Of a DNA stretch of 64,000 nucleotides, positions 44,829 to 55,315 are shown piece by piece (within the stretch, counting starts at the first letter, position 1; each line of letters opens with the position of its first letter). The DNA is taken from the NCBI GenBank assembly GCA_002067965.1, contig MVRN01000033.1, forward strand, positions 1-64,000, in the 5' to 3' direction. The stretch is from Pelotomaculum sp. PtaU1.Bin035. GTDB lineage: Bacteria; Bacillota; Desulfotomaculia; Desulfotomaculales; Pelotomaculaceae. The position numbers and the translations under genes were made by a program. The notes under the pieces were generated by a model, which was not told the DNA's origin, ran no database searches, and was given only the letters and a program-made list of their open reading frames with translations.

Positions 44829-46160
44829 ATGGCTGAACGGGTGGCTACCGTTATCGGGGCAGGTTTGGCTGGAGCCGAGGCGGCCTGGCAATTGGCAAAC
44901 CGTGAAGTGATGGTTAAGCTTTATGAAATGAGGCCTATACGGCAAACACCAGCCCACTCTACCAGTGATTTTGCGGAATTGGTCTGTAGTAACTCTTTGC
45001 GCTCAGCGGTCCTGGAAAACGCAGTGGGTCTCTTAAAAGAAGAGATGCGCCTGCTCAATTCATTAATTATAGAGTGTGCCGAGGAAACAAAGGTGCCGGC
45101 CGGCGGGGCGCTTGCTGTTGACCGTAATGCTTTTCCCCGCAGGGTTACTGAAAAGTTATCCTCACACCCGCTGGTGGAAGTGCACCGCAAGGAGGTTATG
45201 TACATACCGGAGGAAGGGGTGGTCGTCCTTTCCACTGGACCGCTAACCTCTGAGGGTATGACAGGTAGTATTAGAAAATTTACTGGTGAAGATTATCTTT
45301 ATTTTTACGATGCCGTTGCTCCAATAGTGATGTATGATTCTTTAAATATGGAAAAAATATTTCGCTCTTCTCGTTATGACAAGGGCGAGGCTGCCTATTT
45401 AAACTGCCCAATGGATAGAGAACATTATGAAGTCTTTTGGAATGCCCTGGTGAACGCGGAGAGAGCCCCGCGCCATGAGTTTGAGAAGGAATCGTACTTT
45501 GAAGGATGCATGCCGGTAGAAACCATGGCGGCGCGCGGTAAAGAAACTCTTCTCTATGGCCCGCTTAAACCTGTCGGACTGACCGATCCGCGGACAGGTA
45601 AGAAACCCCATGCGGTAGTACAGTTGAGGCAGGATAATGTTGATGGAACCTTGTTCAACCTGGTTGGGTTCCAAACAGCGCTGAAATGGGATGATCAGCG
45701 ACGGGTATTTCAACTTATTCCAGGGCTTGAAGAAGCGGAATTCGCCCGGTTCGGAGTTATGCACAGGAATACTTTTATTAACGCGCCAGTGTTGCTGGAG
45801 CCAACTTTTCAATGCAAAAAACGGCCGTCTCTTTTTATTGCCGGCCAGATGACCGGGGTTGAGGGATATGTGGAATCGGCAGCGTCCGGTTTGATGGCCG
45901 GCATTAACGCAGCGCTGTTAATAGACGGCAGGGAGCCGGTTGTATTTCCCCGCGAGACTGCACATGGTTCACTGGCGCATTATATCACTACCGCTAATCC
46001 TTCCCATTTCCAGCCCATGAACATTACTTTCGGCCTTTTCCCCCCGCAGTTGGAAAGGGTAAAGGATAAAAAAAAGCGGTATAAAATGATTGCTCAAAAG
46101 GCGTTGGAATCGATCAAAAAGTTTAATGAGAAATTAATTAAAAGGAATTATAATGTATAA
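44829..46160 (+). CDS. trmFO: Methylenetetrahydrofolate-tRNA-uracil-5-methyltransferase TrmFO
   Basis: A 443-residue FAD enzyme that makes ribothymidine at position 54 of tRNA with methylenetetrahydrofolate as carbon donor. The FAD site is [16 protein letters not shown] near residue 7; [19 protein letters not shown] carries the conserved Cys, and [19 protein letters not shown] lies near residue 340. ATG 44829 is preferred over ATG 44826 by spacing to AGGGAG. The last 8 nt overlap xerC, so the two are coupled. Confidence 0.95.
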   Translation: MAERVATVIGAGLAGAEAAWQLANREVMVKLYEMRPIRQTPAHSTSDFAELVCSNSLRSAVLENAVGLLKEEMRLLNSLIIECAEETKVPAGGALAVDRNAFPRRVTEKLSSHPLVEVHRKEVMYIPEEGVVVLSTGPLTSEGMTGSIRKFTGEDYLYFYDAVAPIVMYDSLNMEKIFRSSRYDKGEAAYLNCPMDREHYEVFWNALVNAERAPRHEFEKESYFEGCMPVETMAARGKETLLYGPLKPVGLTDPRTGKKPHAVVQLRQDNVDGTLFNLVGFQTALKWDDQRRVFQLIPGLEEAEFARFGVMHRNTFINAPVLLEPTFQCKKRPSLFIAGQMTGVEGYVESAASGLMAGINAALLIDGREPVVFPRETAHGSLAHYITTANPSHFQPMNITFGLFPPQLERVKDKKKRYKMIAQKALESIKKFNEKLIKRNYNV

Positions 46161-47130
46161 TTATATAGATAATTTTTTAATCTTTCTTAAAGTAGAAAAA
46201 AACGCTTCTCCCAGGACAATTGAAAGCTACCAGAAAGACTTATTCCAAGGGTTGGATTTTTTTGCAGCCCAATTAAAAAAAGATGACCATACTGTTCTTC
46301 CAGGTGATCTGGACCACCGGATTTTCCGGCGCTACCTGGCGCTATTGCAGCAAAATGGCAATTCCCGGGCTACTATTGCTAGGCGGCTGGCAGCGTGGCG
46401 ATCGTTTTACCGTTATATGAGACGGGAAGAAATAGCTGACGATAATCCTGCGGCGAAACTGTCAAATCCAAAACTAGAAAAACGTCTACCCGTTTTTCTA
46501 TTTGAAGGTGAGGCAAAATTGCTGGTAGAAGCGCCTGATTTGGGCAATCCTCTGGGAATACGTGACCGGGCGCTTCTTGAAACGTTATATGCAGGAGGTT
46601 TGAGGATAAGTGAACTGGTATCGCTGGATCTAGGTGACCTTGACCTGAAAGCGGGGTATATCCGGGTAATGGGCAAGAGAAGCCGGGAAAGGCTGGTTCC
46701 ACTGGGTTCACAGGCAGTTAACTCTTTATTGGCTTACCTGCGAGGAGCACGGCTCGAATTATTGATGAACTTATCCCTGAGAAAATCCAATAAAACTGCC
46801 GTAGCGGACAATATGCCCGGGGGCATGCTTCCGCCCCAGAAGGTTAATAACGCAATTTTTCTTAACCGTTGGGGCGGGAGGTTATCCGGGCGGGGTATCC
46901 GCAAGATGGTCGATAAATATGTACAAAAAGTAAGTATCGAGAGAAAAGTCAGCCCTCATACGATCCGCCACTCTTTTGCTACCCACCTCTTGAACGCCGG
47001 TGCGGATCTGCGTTCAGTTCAGGAGCTTTTAGGCCATGCCAGCCTTTCCAGTACCCAAATTTACACGCATGTGACAAGCGAAAGGTTGAGGCAGGTATAC
47101 CGGAAGGCGCACCCACGGGCGGAAGATTGA
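46153..47130 (+). CDS. xerC: Tyrosine recombinase XerC
   Basis: A 325-residue partner of XerD. Catalytic motifs: [11 protein letters not shown] (Arg), [11 protein letters not shown] (Lys region), [20 protein letters not shown] (His, Arg), [14 protein letters not shown] (His, Tyr). Between residues about 200 and 235 it carries an extra segment ([14 protein letters not shown]...LPPQKVNNA) not present in XerD of this window. Start ATG 46153 overlaps trmFO. The order trmFO-xerC-hslV-hslU-codY matches codV of Bacillus. Confidence 0.93.
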   Translation: MYNYIDNFLIFLKVEKNASPRTIESYQKDLFQGLDFFAAQLKKDDHTVLPGDLDHRIFRRYLALLQQNGNSRATIARRLAAWRSFYRYMRREEIADDNPAAKLSNPKLEKRLPVFLFEGEAKLLVEAPDLGNPLGIRDRALLETLYAGGLRISELVSLDLGDLDLKAGYIRVMGKRSRERLVPLGSQAVNSLLAYLRGARLELLMNLSLRKSNKTAVADNMPGGMLPPQKVNNAIFLNRWGGRLSGRGIRKMVDKYVQKVSIERKVSPHTIRHSFATHLLNAGADLRSVQELLGHASLSSTQIYTHVTSERLRQVYRKAHPRAED

Positions 47131-47207
47131 ATCCAGGACATGAGCGCCACCTGTTTTCGCATGAGGATTATTAATAAATAATTAGGATTATCGAGGGGAG
47201 AATGATT

Positions 47208-47738
47208 ATGTTTCACGCTACTACTATCGTTGCTGTAAAAAAAGAGGGCATAGTAGCTGTAGCCGGTGACGGCCAAGTTACCTTCGGCCAAAATACAATA
47301 ATTAAAAAGAGTGCCAAGAAAATCAGGCGCCTCTATAAAGACAAAGTTGTGGCCGGATTTGCCGGTTCGGTAGCGGATGCCTTCACTCTATTTGAGAAGT
47401 TTGACGGAAAACTGGAGGAATACCACGGTAATTTGCAGCGGGCTTCGGTTGAACTGGCCAAGGAATGGCGTACCGATAAAATTTTGCGCCAGTTGGAGGC
47501 CCTCTTGATAGTGGCCAGCAAAGGAGACCTGCTGATCATTTCCGGGAGTGGTGAAGTAATCGAGCCCGACGACGGGATAGCCGCGATCGGCTCCGGAGGG
47601 CCCTATGCCCTGGCAGCGGCGCGCGCCTTGGTCCGGCATACCCAAATGGGTGCGCGCGAGATTGCCCGGGAAGCGTTGGCTGTCGCTGCTGATATTTGTG
47701 TTTATACTAACGAAAATATCACAGTGGAAGAAGTTTAA
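47208..47738 (+). CDS. hslV: ATP-dependent protease subunit HslV
   Basis: A 176-residue proteasome-related peptidase that works with HslU. The start [10 protein letters not shown] implies removal of four residues to expose Thr as catalytic nucleophile, followed by [11 protein letters not shown] 47208 is chosen because GAGGGGAG lies 7 nt before it; ATG 47202 is too close. hslU follows after 56 nt. Confidence 0.95.
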   Translation: MFHATTIVAVKKEGIVAVAGDGQVTFGQNTIIKKSAKKIRRLYKDKVVAGFAGSVADAFTLFEKFDGKLEEYHGNLQRASVELAKEWRTDKILRQLEALLIVASKGDLLIISGSGEVIEPDDGIAAIGSGGPYALAAARALVRHTQMGAREIAREALAVAADICVYTNENITVEEV

Positions 47739-47744
47739 TTTCTA

Positions 47745-47768
47745 AATAATATTCTGAATAATATTCTG
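47745..47768. repeat. 12-bp tandem duplication
   Basis: AATAATATTCTG occurs twice in direct succession between hslV and hslU. It is a short local duplication. Confidence 0.8.
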
Positions 47769-47794
47769 AAGACTGATTTGGGGGTTTGATAATT

Positions 47795-49189
47795 ATGGAA
47801 GAATTAACGCCGCGACGTATAGTTGAAGAGCTTGATAAATACATTGTGGGGCAAAAAAAGGCGAAAAAGGCGGTAGCGGTAGCTTTACGCAATCGATACC
47901 GCCGCAAGAAACTATCCGAAGAATTCAAAGATGAGGTAATGCCAAAAAACATTTTGATGATCGGACCTACCGGCGTCGGTAAAACAGAAATCGCCCGTCG
48001 CTTGGCCAAGCTGGTCAAAGCCCCGTTCGTCAAAGTGGAAGCAACTAAGTTTACCGAGGTGGGGTATGTCGGCAGAGATGTGGAAGGAATGATCCGGGAC
48101 CTCGTGGAAACAGCGATCCGTATGGTCAAACAGGAGAAGTTGTCGGAAGTAGAGGATAGGGCGCAAAAGATAGTTGAAGAAAAAATAATTGAACTGCTGG
48201 CGCCTTACCCGGTACAGGAGACAGCTCCGCGCAACCCCTTGGAAATGCTTTTCGGCGGAACAAAACCTCTGGAACCGGCCGATAAAAGTCAGGAACAAAG
48301 GACAAAACGGATCGATTTTGAAAGAGATATTCTCAAGGAAAAGCTAGCAAAAGGCGAGCTGGAAAATGAATTTCTGGATATTGAAGTGGAAGACAATAAA
48401 CCTCCGATGCTGGAAGTGTTTACCGGTTCCGGCATGGAGGAGATGGGAGTAAACCTTCAGGATATGCTTGGCGGTTTTTTGCCGAAGAAAAAGCGCAGGC
48501 GTAGAGTAACCGTACAGGAGGCCAGAAAGATCCTGATCCAGCAAGAAGCGCAAAAATTAATTGATATGGATGAAGTTACATCTATGGCAATCAGGCGGGT
48601 CGAAGATGACGGGATCGTTTTTCTTGATGAGATTGATAAAATAGCCGGCCGGGAAGGGTATGGTCCTGATGTTTCCAGGGGAGGCGTACAGCGTGACATC
48701 CTGCCCATTGTTGAGGGTTCCACCGTTGTAACTAAATACGGGCCGGTCAAAACTGACCACATCCTGTTTATTGCCGCAGGAGCCTTTCACATTTCAAAGC
48801 CTTCCGACTTGATACCGGAACTTCAGGGCCGTTTTCCAATCCGTGTCGAACTTGAAAGCCTTACCTGTGAGGATTTTCAACAAATTTTGACCGAACCCAG
48901 AAATGCCTTGATTAAACAATATACAGAGTTATTAGCTACAGAAGGTGTATCGATTAAATTTTCAAAAAATTCACTTGAAGAAATCGCACAAATAGCTTAT
49001 ACTGTAAATGAACAAACAGAGAACATCGGAGCGCGCCGTCTGCATACGATTTTAGAGAAGCTATTAGAAGATTTGTCTTTTGAGGCGCCTGAGCTTTGTG
49101 GTAAAGTTATTGACATAAGCCGCGAGCACGTTCTCGAAAAATTGGATGAAGTGGTTAAAAATGAAGATTTAAGCCGTTATATTTTGTAA
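47795..49189 (+). CDS. hslU: ATPase subunit HslU
   Basis: A 464-residue AAA+ unfoldase that feeds HslV. Walker A is [13 protein letters not shown] near residue 59; Walker B is [15 protein letters not shown] near residue 270; sensor and arginine-finger regions follow in [13 protein letters not shown]. The I domain spans about 110-240. It ends LSRYIL, the C-terminal peptide that docks into HslV. ATG 47795 is used; TTG 47786 is too near GGGGG. Confidence 0.95.
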   Translation: MEELTPRRIVEELDKYIVGQKKAKKAVAVALRNRYRRKKLSEEFKDEVMPKNILMIGPTGVGKTEIARRLAKLVKAPFVKVEATKFTEVGYVGRDVEGMIRDLVETAIRMVKQEKLSEVEDRAQKIVEEKIIELLAPYPVQETAPRNPLEMLFGGTKPLEPADKSQEQRTKRIDFERDILKEKLAKGELENEFLDIEVEDNKPPMLEVFTGSGMEEMGVNLQDMLGGFLPKKKRRRRVTVQEARKILIQQEAQKLIDMDEVTSMAIRRVEDDGIVFLDEIDKIAGREGYGPDVSRGGVQRDILPIVEGSTVVTKYGPVKTDHILFIAAGAFHISKPSDLIPELQGRFPIRVELESLTCEDFQQILTEPRNALIKQYTELLATEGVSIKFSKNSLEEIAQIAYTVNEQTENIGARRLHTILEKLLEDLSFEAPELCGKVIDISREHVLEKLDEVVKNEDLSRYIL

Positions 49190-49209
49190 GGGGGATAGTA
49201 AATTTAGAG

Positions 49210-50013
49210 ATGCATGAATTATTGGAAAAAACTCGTGCTATCAATAAATTGCTGTTAAAGTCGGTAGGACATGCAGTAAATTTTCAAATAGTTGCCCGTG
49301 TTCTCAGTGAAAACATCGACGCAAGTATATACATCCTGGATCAGCGCGGCAAAGTCTTGGGATATACTTGTCTCAAGGGCCTGGAATGTGATATTATGAG
49401 GGAAATTATTGAAGGTGACGGTGGATTTCCCGAAAACTATAACGATAATTTGATGAGAGTGAACGAGACCAGAGCTAACTTTAGCCAGGTTGGCAATGCG
49501 TGTGTTTTTAGTGAAAAGCGATGCCGCTTCAATAACAAAGTAACTACGATGGTCCCTATCGCCGGGCCCGGATCCCGCCTTGGCACATTGGTGCTGGCTA
49601 AGTTCGGCGGCCACTTTACCGATGAAGATCTTGTCCTTGGCGAGTATGCCGCAACTGTTGTTGGCATGGAAATACTCAGAGTACGAACCAAAAAGTTGGA
49701 GGATGAAACCCGTAAACGCACTGCTGTACAGATAGCCCTGGCTACATTATCATATTCCGAGTTGGATGCCGTTCAGCATATTTTTGAGCAACTGGGGGGC
49801 AATGAAGGCCTATTGGTAGCCAGTAAAATTGCCGACCGGGTTGGAATCACCAGATCAGTTATCGTAAATGCCCTACGCAAATTCGAAAGCGCGGGGGTAA
49901 TTGAGTCAAAGTCTCTTGGTATGAAGGGTACCTATATTCGTGTTCTTAATGACAATCTTCTTGAAGAGTTGGATAAGCTCAATAACAGCAACAAAAAAAA
50001 GCAACAGCCCTAG
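49210..50013 (+). CDS. codY: GTP-sensing transcriptional pleiotropic repressor CodY
   Basis: A 267-residue regulator of nutrient and stationary-phase genes. The N-terminal GAF domain senses branched-chain amino acids, GTP being the second signal. The C-terminal winged helix contains ASKIADRVGITRSVIVNALR and SLGMKGTYIRVLN. The C-terminus ends in a short basic Lys/Asn/Gln tail. ATG 49210 has GGGGGATAG upstream. The place behind hslU is that of Bacillus. Confidence 0.95.
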   Translation: MHELLEKTRAINKLLLKSVGHAVNFQIVARVLSENIDASIYILDQRGKVLGYTCLKGLECDIMREIIEGDGGFPENYNDNLMRVNETRANFSQVGNACVFSEKRCRFNNKVTTMVPIAGPGSRLGTLVLAKFGGHFTDEDLVLGEYAATVVGMEILRVRTKKLEDETRKRTAVQIALATLSYSELDAVQHIFEQLGGNEGLLVASKIADRVGITRSVIVNALRKFESAGVIESKSLGMKGTYIRVLNDNLLEELDKLNNSNKKKQQP

Positions 50014-50048
50014 TATAATGGTTTGGGTTTTCAGCTAAAATATTGATG

Positions 50049-50070
50049 CCCCGGCTTGCGCCGGGGTCTT
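50049..50070 (+). terminator. Terminator after codY
   Basis: CCCCGGC (50049-50055), loop TTGC, GCCGGGG (50060-50066), then TCTTATTT. The T-run is weak. Its right arm overlaps the -35 region of the rpsB promoter. Confidence 0.75.
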
Positions 50071-50084
50071 ATTTATGGTAAAAT
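50056..50084 (+). promoter_or_regulatory. Probable promoter of rpsB
   Basis: TTGCGC (50056-50061), 17-nt spacer, TAAAAT (50079-50084) with an extended -10 TG at 50076-50077. About 117 nt of leader precede ATG 50202; such leaders often carry ribosomal-protein autoregulation, which cannot be confirmed here. Confidence 0.5.
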
Positions 50085-50201
50085 ACGCCTTAGTGTGAAA
50101 TACACACGTTGATGGATCCATGCAAGGGTGCCCGGACACGGGTTTTGCAGGAAATGAAGGCAACGGAGGAATAAAACCACATCGGGAGGAGGTGTTTAAC
50201 A

Positions 50202-50900
50202 ATGGGTGTAATTTCAATGAAACAACTACTGGAAGCGGGTGTTCATTTCGGTCATCAAACCCGACGTTGGAATCCTAAGATGGCTCCTTATATTTTTACA
50301 GATCGTAACGGCATCTATATTATAGATCTCCAAAAGACGGTAAAAAAGGTTGAAGATGCGTATAATTTTGTAAAGCAGCTTTCCAGCGAAGGGGATTATA
50401 TCCTTTTCGTCGGTACGAAAAAGCAGGCTCAGGAGTCAGTGCGGGAAGAAGCGGAACGGTGCGGTATGTTTTATGTAAATCAGCGCTGGCTGGGTGGTAT
50501 GCTTACTAATTTCCAGACTATCAGACGCCGGATCGACCGGCTTCACGAGTTGGAAAAAATGGAATCTAACGGCATTATGGAAGTGCTTCCCAAAAAAGAA
50601 GTAGCTGAATTGATGCACGAGAAGGAAAAACTGCAAAAGTTTTTAGGTGGTATTAAAGATATGCGGCGATTGCCGGGGGCGCTATTCGTGATAGATCCCC
50701 GCAAGGAACGTATCGCTGTTGCCGAAGCGCGGAAATTAGGCATTCCCATCGTCGCTATTGTGGATACCAACTGTGATCCTGACGAGATAGATTACATTAT
50801 ACCAGGCAATGACGATGCCATAAGGGCGGTTCGCCTGTTAACCGGCAAGATAGCTGAGGCTGTTCTCGAAGGCAAACAGGGAGAACAACTTGCTGAATAA
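50202..50900 (+). CDS. rpsB: 30S ribosomal protein S2
   Basis: A 232-residue small-subunit protein. Signatures: [55 protein letters not shown] and [23 protein letters not shown] 50202 follows GGGAGGAGG. It is followed by tsf, the usual partner. Confidence 0.97.
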   Translation: MGVISMKQLLEAGVHFGHQTRRWNPKMAPYIFTDRNGIYIIDLQKTVKKVEDAYNFVKQLSSEGDYILFVGTKKQAQESVREEAERCGMFYVNQRWLGGMLTNFQTIRRRIDRLHELEKMESNGIMEVLPKKEVAELMHEKEKLQKFLGGIKDMRRLPGALFVIDPRKERIAVAEARKLGIPIVAIVDTNCDPDEIDYIIPGNDDAIRAVRLLTGKIAEAVLEGKQGEQLAE

Positions 50901-50910
50901 GTTTAAATTC

Positions 50911-50948
50911 AGGCGGGGGCTGTCTACTAGGGTAACCCCTGCCTTCTT
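50911..50948 (+). terminator. Possible terminator or attenuator after rpsB
   Basis: AGGCGGGGG (50911-50919) can pair with CCCCTGCC (50936-50943) with one mismatch, followed by TTCTTTCT. Confidence 0.55.
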
Positions 50949-51044
50949 TCTGTCTAGTTATCTACGTTTGATTGGCCAGAAGCTAACTTGGATATAATAA
51001 AGTATACATGAAAAGAAAGGTCAATAAAGGAGGATCTTGAAATT

Positions 51045-51704
51045 ATGTCTGTATCGGCCAGTTTAGTTAAAGAGCTTCGCGAACGCACCGGGGCCGGCAT
51101 GATGGACTGCAAAAAAGCTCTAAGTGAAGCCAATGGTGACATTGAAAAAGCTGCTGATTATCTCAGGGAAAAAGGTTTGGCGGCTGCGGCAAAAAAAGCG
51201 GGGCGGATCGCGGCGGAAGGCCTGGTAGAATCTTACATACACGGAGCCGGACGGATCGGCGTACTGGTTGAGGTAAACTGCGAAACCGATTTTGTGGCTA
51301 AGACAGAGGAATTCAAAGCTTTTGTAAGGGATATAGCCATGCAGATTGCCGCTGCCAGGCCCGAGTATGTTAACAAAGAGGATGTCCCGCCAGAAGCGGT
51401 GGAAAAAGAGCGGGGAATATTGCGAGCCCAGGCGCTCAACGAGGGCAAGCCGGAGAAAATTGTTGATAAGATGGTAACAGGGCGCATAGAAAAATATTAT
51501 AAAGAAGTATGTTTAATGGAACAGCCTTTCATTAAAGACCCTGATATTGCCGTAAAACAGATTCTGACGGAAAAGATCGCAAAAATAGGTGAAAAGATTA
51601 GTATCAGGCGTTTCGCCCGCTTTGAGCTGGGTGAGGGGATTCAAAAAAGACAGAACGACTTGGCTGCAGAAGTTGAGGCAGCAACCCTGAATGCAGGTAA
51701 ATAA
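51045..51704 (+). CDS. tsf: Translation elongation factor Ts
   Basis: A 219-residue nucleotide exchange factor for EF-Tu. Signature segments are [20 protein letters not shown] and [28 protein letters not shown] lies about 11 nt before ATG 51045. Length is that of the short (Thermus-like) form with one dimerisation subdomain. Confidence 0.96.
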   Translation: MSVSASLVKELRERTGAGMMDCKKALSEANGDIEKAADYLREKGLAAAAKKAGRIAAEGLVESYIHGAGRIGVLVEVNCETDFVAKTEEFKAFVRDIAMQIAAARPEYVNKEDVPPEAVEKERGILRAQALNEGKPEKIVDKMVTGRIEKYYKEVCLMEQPFIKDPDIAVKQILTEKIAKIGEKISIRRFARFELGEGIQKRQNDLAAEVEAATLNAGK

Positions 51705-51738
51705 ATTTTAGCAAGAGGATTTTTGGGCTAAACCGTAG

Positions 51739-53050
<1,312 letters not shown>

Positions 53051-53260
53051 ATGGATGGATATCCCGATGTCGCCGGATTGCCGTTGAGTGAAGCTATTGA
53101 ACAGTGTAAAGCGCTGGGGTTTGAAGTGGATATAGTAATTACCCGGCCTGTCAGAGATGTGCCTGGCGGGAAGCTGCGGGCCGTGCGTTTTAATATAGTC
53201 TCAAAGAATAATGGGGTGTTAACTGTGGTAGTTGAAGATACAAGGAAGGGAGGTGGATGA
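53051..53260 (+). CDS. Small PASTA-like protein
   Basis: A 69-residue protein whose start codon follows the frr stop with no gap. The pattern DVAGLPLSEAIEQCKALGF resembles the start of a PASTA domain (VPxVxGxxxxxA), with later beta strands. There is no signal peptide, so it would stay in the cytoplasm, unlike ordinary PASTA proteins. Function unknown. The ferredoxin gene starts 4 nt after its stop. Confidence 0.7.
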   Translation: MDGYPDVAGLPLSEAIEQCKALGFEVDIVITRPVRDVPGGKLRAVRFNIVSKNNGVLTVVVEDTRKGGG

Positions 53261-53263
53261 GAG

Positions 53264-53434
53264 GTGGCATACAAAATAACTGATGAATGCTTGACATGCG
53301 GCACCTGTATAGATTCTTGTCCCAATGAAGCAATTATTGAAGACGGCGACGCTTATAAGATTGATCTTGATAAATGTGAGAATTGTGGCGTCTGCATTGA
53401 TTCCTGCCCCGCAGGAGCCATTATTGAAGAGTAG
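53264..53434 (+). CDS. Small 2[4Fe-4S] ferredoxin
   Basis: A 56-residue bacterial-type ferredoxin. Two complete cluster motifs are present: CLTCGTCIDSCP and CENCGVCIDSCP (CxxCxxCxxxCP). It carries electrons at low potential in the cytosol. GTG 53264 follows GGAGGTGG, which overlaps the end of the PASTA-like gene. A strong terminator follows, so it closes the tsf/pyrH-frr unit. Confidence 0.92.
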   Translation: MAYKITDECLTCGTCIDSCPNEAIIEDGDAYKIDLDKCENCGVCIDSCPAGAIIEE

Positions 53435-53440
53435 CGAATT

Positions 53441-53470
53441 AACCCCCTCACATACGAGGGGGTTGTTTAT
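53441..53470 (+). terminator. Terminator after the ferredoxin gene
   Basis: AACCCCCTC (53441-53449) pairs perfectly with GAGGGGGTT (53456-53464), followed by GTTTAT. Confidence 0.85.
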
Positions 53471-53514
53471 ATAATAATATACCTGCTAAAGTTCCCGGGG
53501 GAGGCCGGTCTTTT

Positions 53515-54312
53515 ATGATCAATAGAATTCTCGACTTCATACGTCCAAATAAGTTTAGTGATACTGGTCAGGAAGTTCAGGAACTAATGAAAACAATCGA
53601 TAAACAAAGGTTGCCCAGGCATATCGCTATCATTATGGACGGTAACGGGCGTTGGGCACAAAAGCAAGGACTACCTCGCGCTTTCGGCCACCGGGCGGGT
53701 GTGGAATCCCTAAGGGATATAATAAAATTATGTTGTGAATTAAAAATTCAAATATTGACAGTCTATGCCTTTTCTACTGAGAATTGGAAGAGACCCCGGG
53801 AAGAAATAAATGTCCTGATGGACCTATTGGTAGAATACCTAAAAAAAGAAATTCAGGAATTATGTAAAAATGGAGTTCGTATTAACCCGATCGGCAGGTT
53901 GGGTGAGTTGCCGCGGCCAGCCCTGGATGCCCTGTCAGCAGCTGTAAAATTAAGCAGTGATAATAATGGGTTGATTCTGAACCTGGCACTGAACTATGGA
54001 GGGCGCACGGAAATTATCGACGCAATCCGCGCTATCGCAACCGATGTTGAAACAGGCCGCCTGAAGGCCGGCCAGATTAATAATGACACGGTCGCTGCCC
54101 ACCTATATACGGCAGGCCAGCCCGACCCTGATTTATTAATCAGGCCCTCCGGTGATTTCCGGATAAGCAACTTTTTACTCTGGCAGTTGGCCTATACAGA
54201 ATTTTGGCTCACTTCCACGCTGTGGCCCGACTTCCGGCGCATTCACTTATTGCGTGCCATGGTTGATTTCCAGCGGCGGGAGCGTCGTTTCGGAGGGTTA
54301 AAGGACGAGTGA
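53515..54312 (+). CDS. uppS: Undecaprenyl diphosphate synthase
   Basis: A 265-residue cis-prenyltransferase making the lipid carrier of wall synthesis. Motifs: IAIIMDGNGRWAQKQGLPR with the catalytic Asp, AFSTENWKRP, and LLIRPSGDFRISNFLLWQLAY near the end. An N-terminal extension of about 30 residues precedes the core. ATG 53515 lies 11 nt after GGGGGAGG. Confidence 0.95.
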   Translation: MINRILDFIRPNKFSDTGQEVQELMKTIDKQRLPRHIAIIMDGNGRWAQKQGLPRAFGHRAGVESLRDIIKLCCELKIQILTVYAFSTENWKRPREEINVLMDLLVEYLKKEIQELCKNGVRINPIGRLGELPRPALDALSAAVKLSSDNNGLILNLALNYGGRTEIIDAIRAIATDVETGRLKAGQINNDTVAAHLYTAGQPDPDLLIRPSGDFRISNFLLWQLAYTEFWLTSTLWPDFRRIHLLRAMVDFQRRERRFGGLKDE

Positions 54313-54505
54313 ACTCGTTTAGCTTCCGCCAAACTTCGGGACTTCGGTGAGGGATTCTACCCCCAAAAGTCTGAAACGGCAACTTCATCCGTTGGGGACA
54401 TTCCTCCGACCCCAAAGTAAGGCTCCAAAGAGAGGTGTGTCCCTTTACTTTATATATGTGAGGGGCTTTGAAATCTGATAAACAACCGGACAGGTTGGTG
54501 AAAAC
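54313..54505. repeat. Structured inverted-repeat region between uppS and cdsA
   Basis: TTGGGG (54392-54397) pairs with CCCCAA (54410-54415). Alternatively GGGACA-tt-CCTC (54395-54406) pairs with GAGG-tg-TGTCCC (54432-54443). ACGG and CCGT just upstream form another small stem. The region is unlike ordinary intergenic DNA here and may be a dispersed repeat or an RNA element. Confidence 0.5.
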
Positions 54506-55300
54506 GTGCTCTATCAAAGAGTTTTGAGCGCCTTAGTAGGCGCACCTGTGATTGTCCTGGCTGTTTGGCATGCGGGTGTCCCACTGCTGTTGTTGACCGG
54601 ATTAATAATTTTTCTTGGATTAAGTGAAATGACGGAGATGCTTTCCAGGCTGGGAATCAAACCTTCGTTATGGCTGGCCATGGCCGGAGGTTTAATCTTA
54701 GTTAGCGGCGCATATCTTTATCATGACGGTTATCCGGGGCCGACCATCACGGTTATTTTGTTTATGCAGTTGATCGCGACTGTAGTGTGTTATCCGTGTT
54801 ACTCGCTCCTGGACAGTGCGGGTACCCTGATGGGAACGCTTTATGTGGGCCTTATGTGTTATTTTTACCTTTTGAGGACCCTGCCTGACGGGTGGATCTG
54901 GCTTATTTTTATGTTTGCCGGAACATGGACCTGTGATACTGCTGCTTATTTTGTTGGAAGGGCTTTCGGCAGGAGACGGATAGCTCCGGTATTAAGTCCG
55001 AAAAAAACGCTGGAAGGAGCCATGGGTGGTTTGCTGGGAAGCACATTTATCGCATATTTATTTGCAATTATTTATCCTTTTTTATCCATGCACATGCCCA
55101 AGTTGTTATTGTTGGGACTGTTGCTGGGGGCCGCCGCCGAGGTGGGTGACCTGCTCGAGTCAGCATTTAAAAGGCAAGCGGGACTAAAAGACTCCAGTTC
55201 ATTGATACCAGGACACGGCGGGATTCTCGACCGTTTTGACAGCGCTTTGTTTACCGCTCCTCTCGTCTACTATTACGTGAGGTTATTTATAATAAGTTGA
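54506..55300 (+). CDS. cdsA: Phosphatidate cytidylyltransferase
   Basis: A 264-residue membrane enzyme that makes CDP-diacylglycerol for phospholipid synthesis. About seven hydrophobic segments precede the signature CDTAAYFVGRAFGRRRIAPV and SPKKTLEGAMGG, and the C-terminal catalytic region ends with SLIPGHGGILDRFDSALFTA. GTG 54506 is the start. Confidence 0.95.
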   Translation: MLYQRVLSALVGAPVIVLAVWHAGVPLLLLTGLIIFLGLSEMTEMLSRLGIKPSLWLAMAGGLILVSGAYLYHDGYPGPTITVILFMQLIATVVCYPCYSLLDSAGTLMGTLYVGLMCYFYLLRTLPDGWIWLIFMFAGTWTCDTAAYFVGRAFGRRRIAPVLSPKKTLEGAMGGLLGSTFIAYLFAIIYPFLSMHMPKLLLLGLLLGAAAEVGDLLESAFKRQAGLKDSSSLIPGHGGILDRFDSALFTAPLVYYYVRLFIIS

Positions 55301-55315
55301 GGTGTGTGTTTAAAA

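Noticed and set aside
47745-47768. Start of a CRISPR or longer tandem array
   Set aside because: Only two copies of a 12-bp unit occur; no further repeats or spacers.
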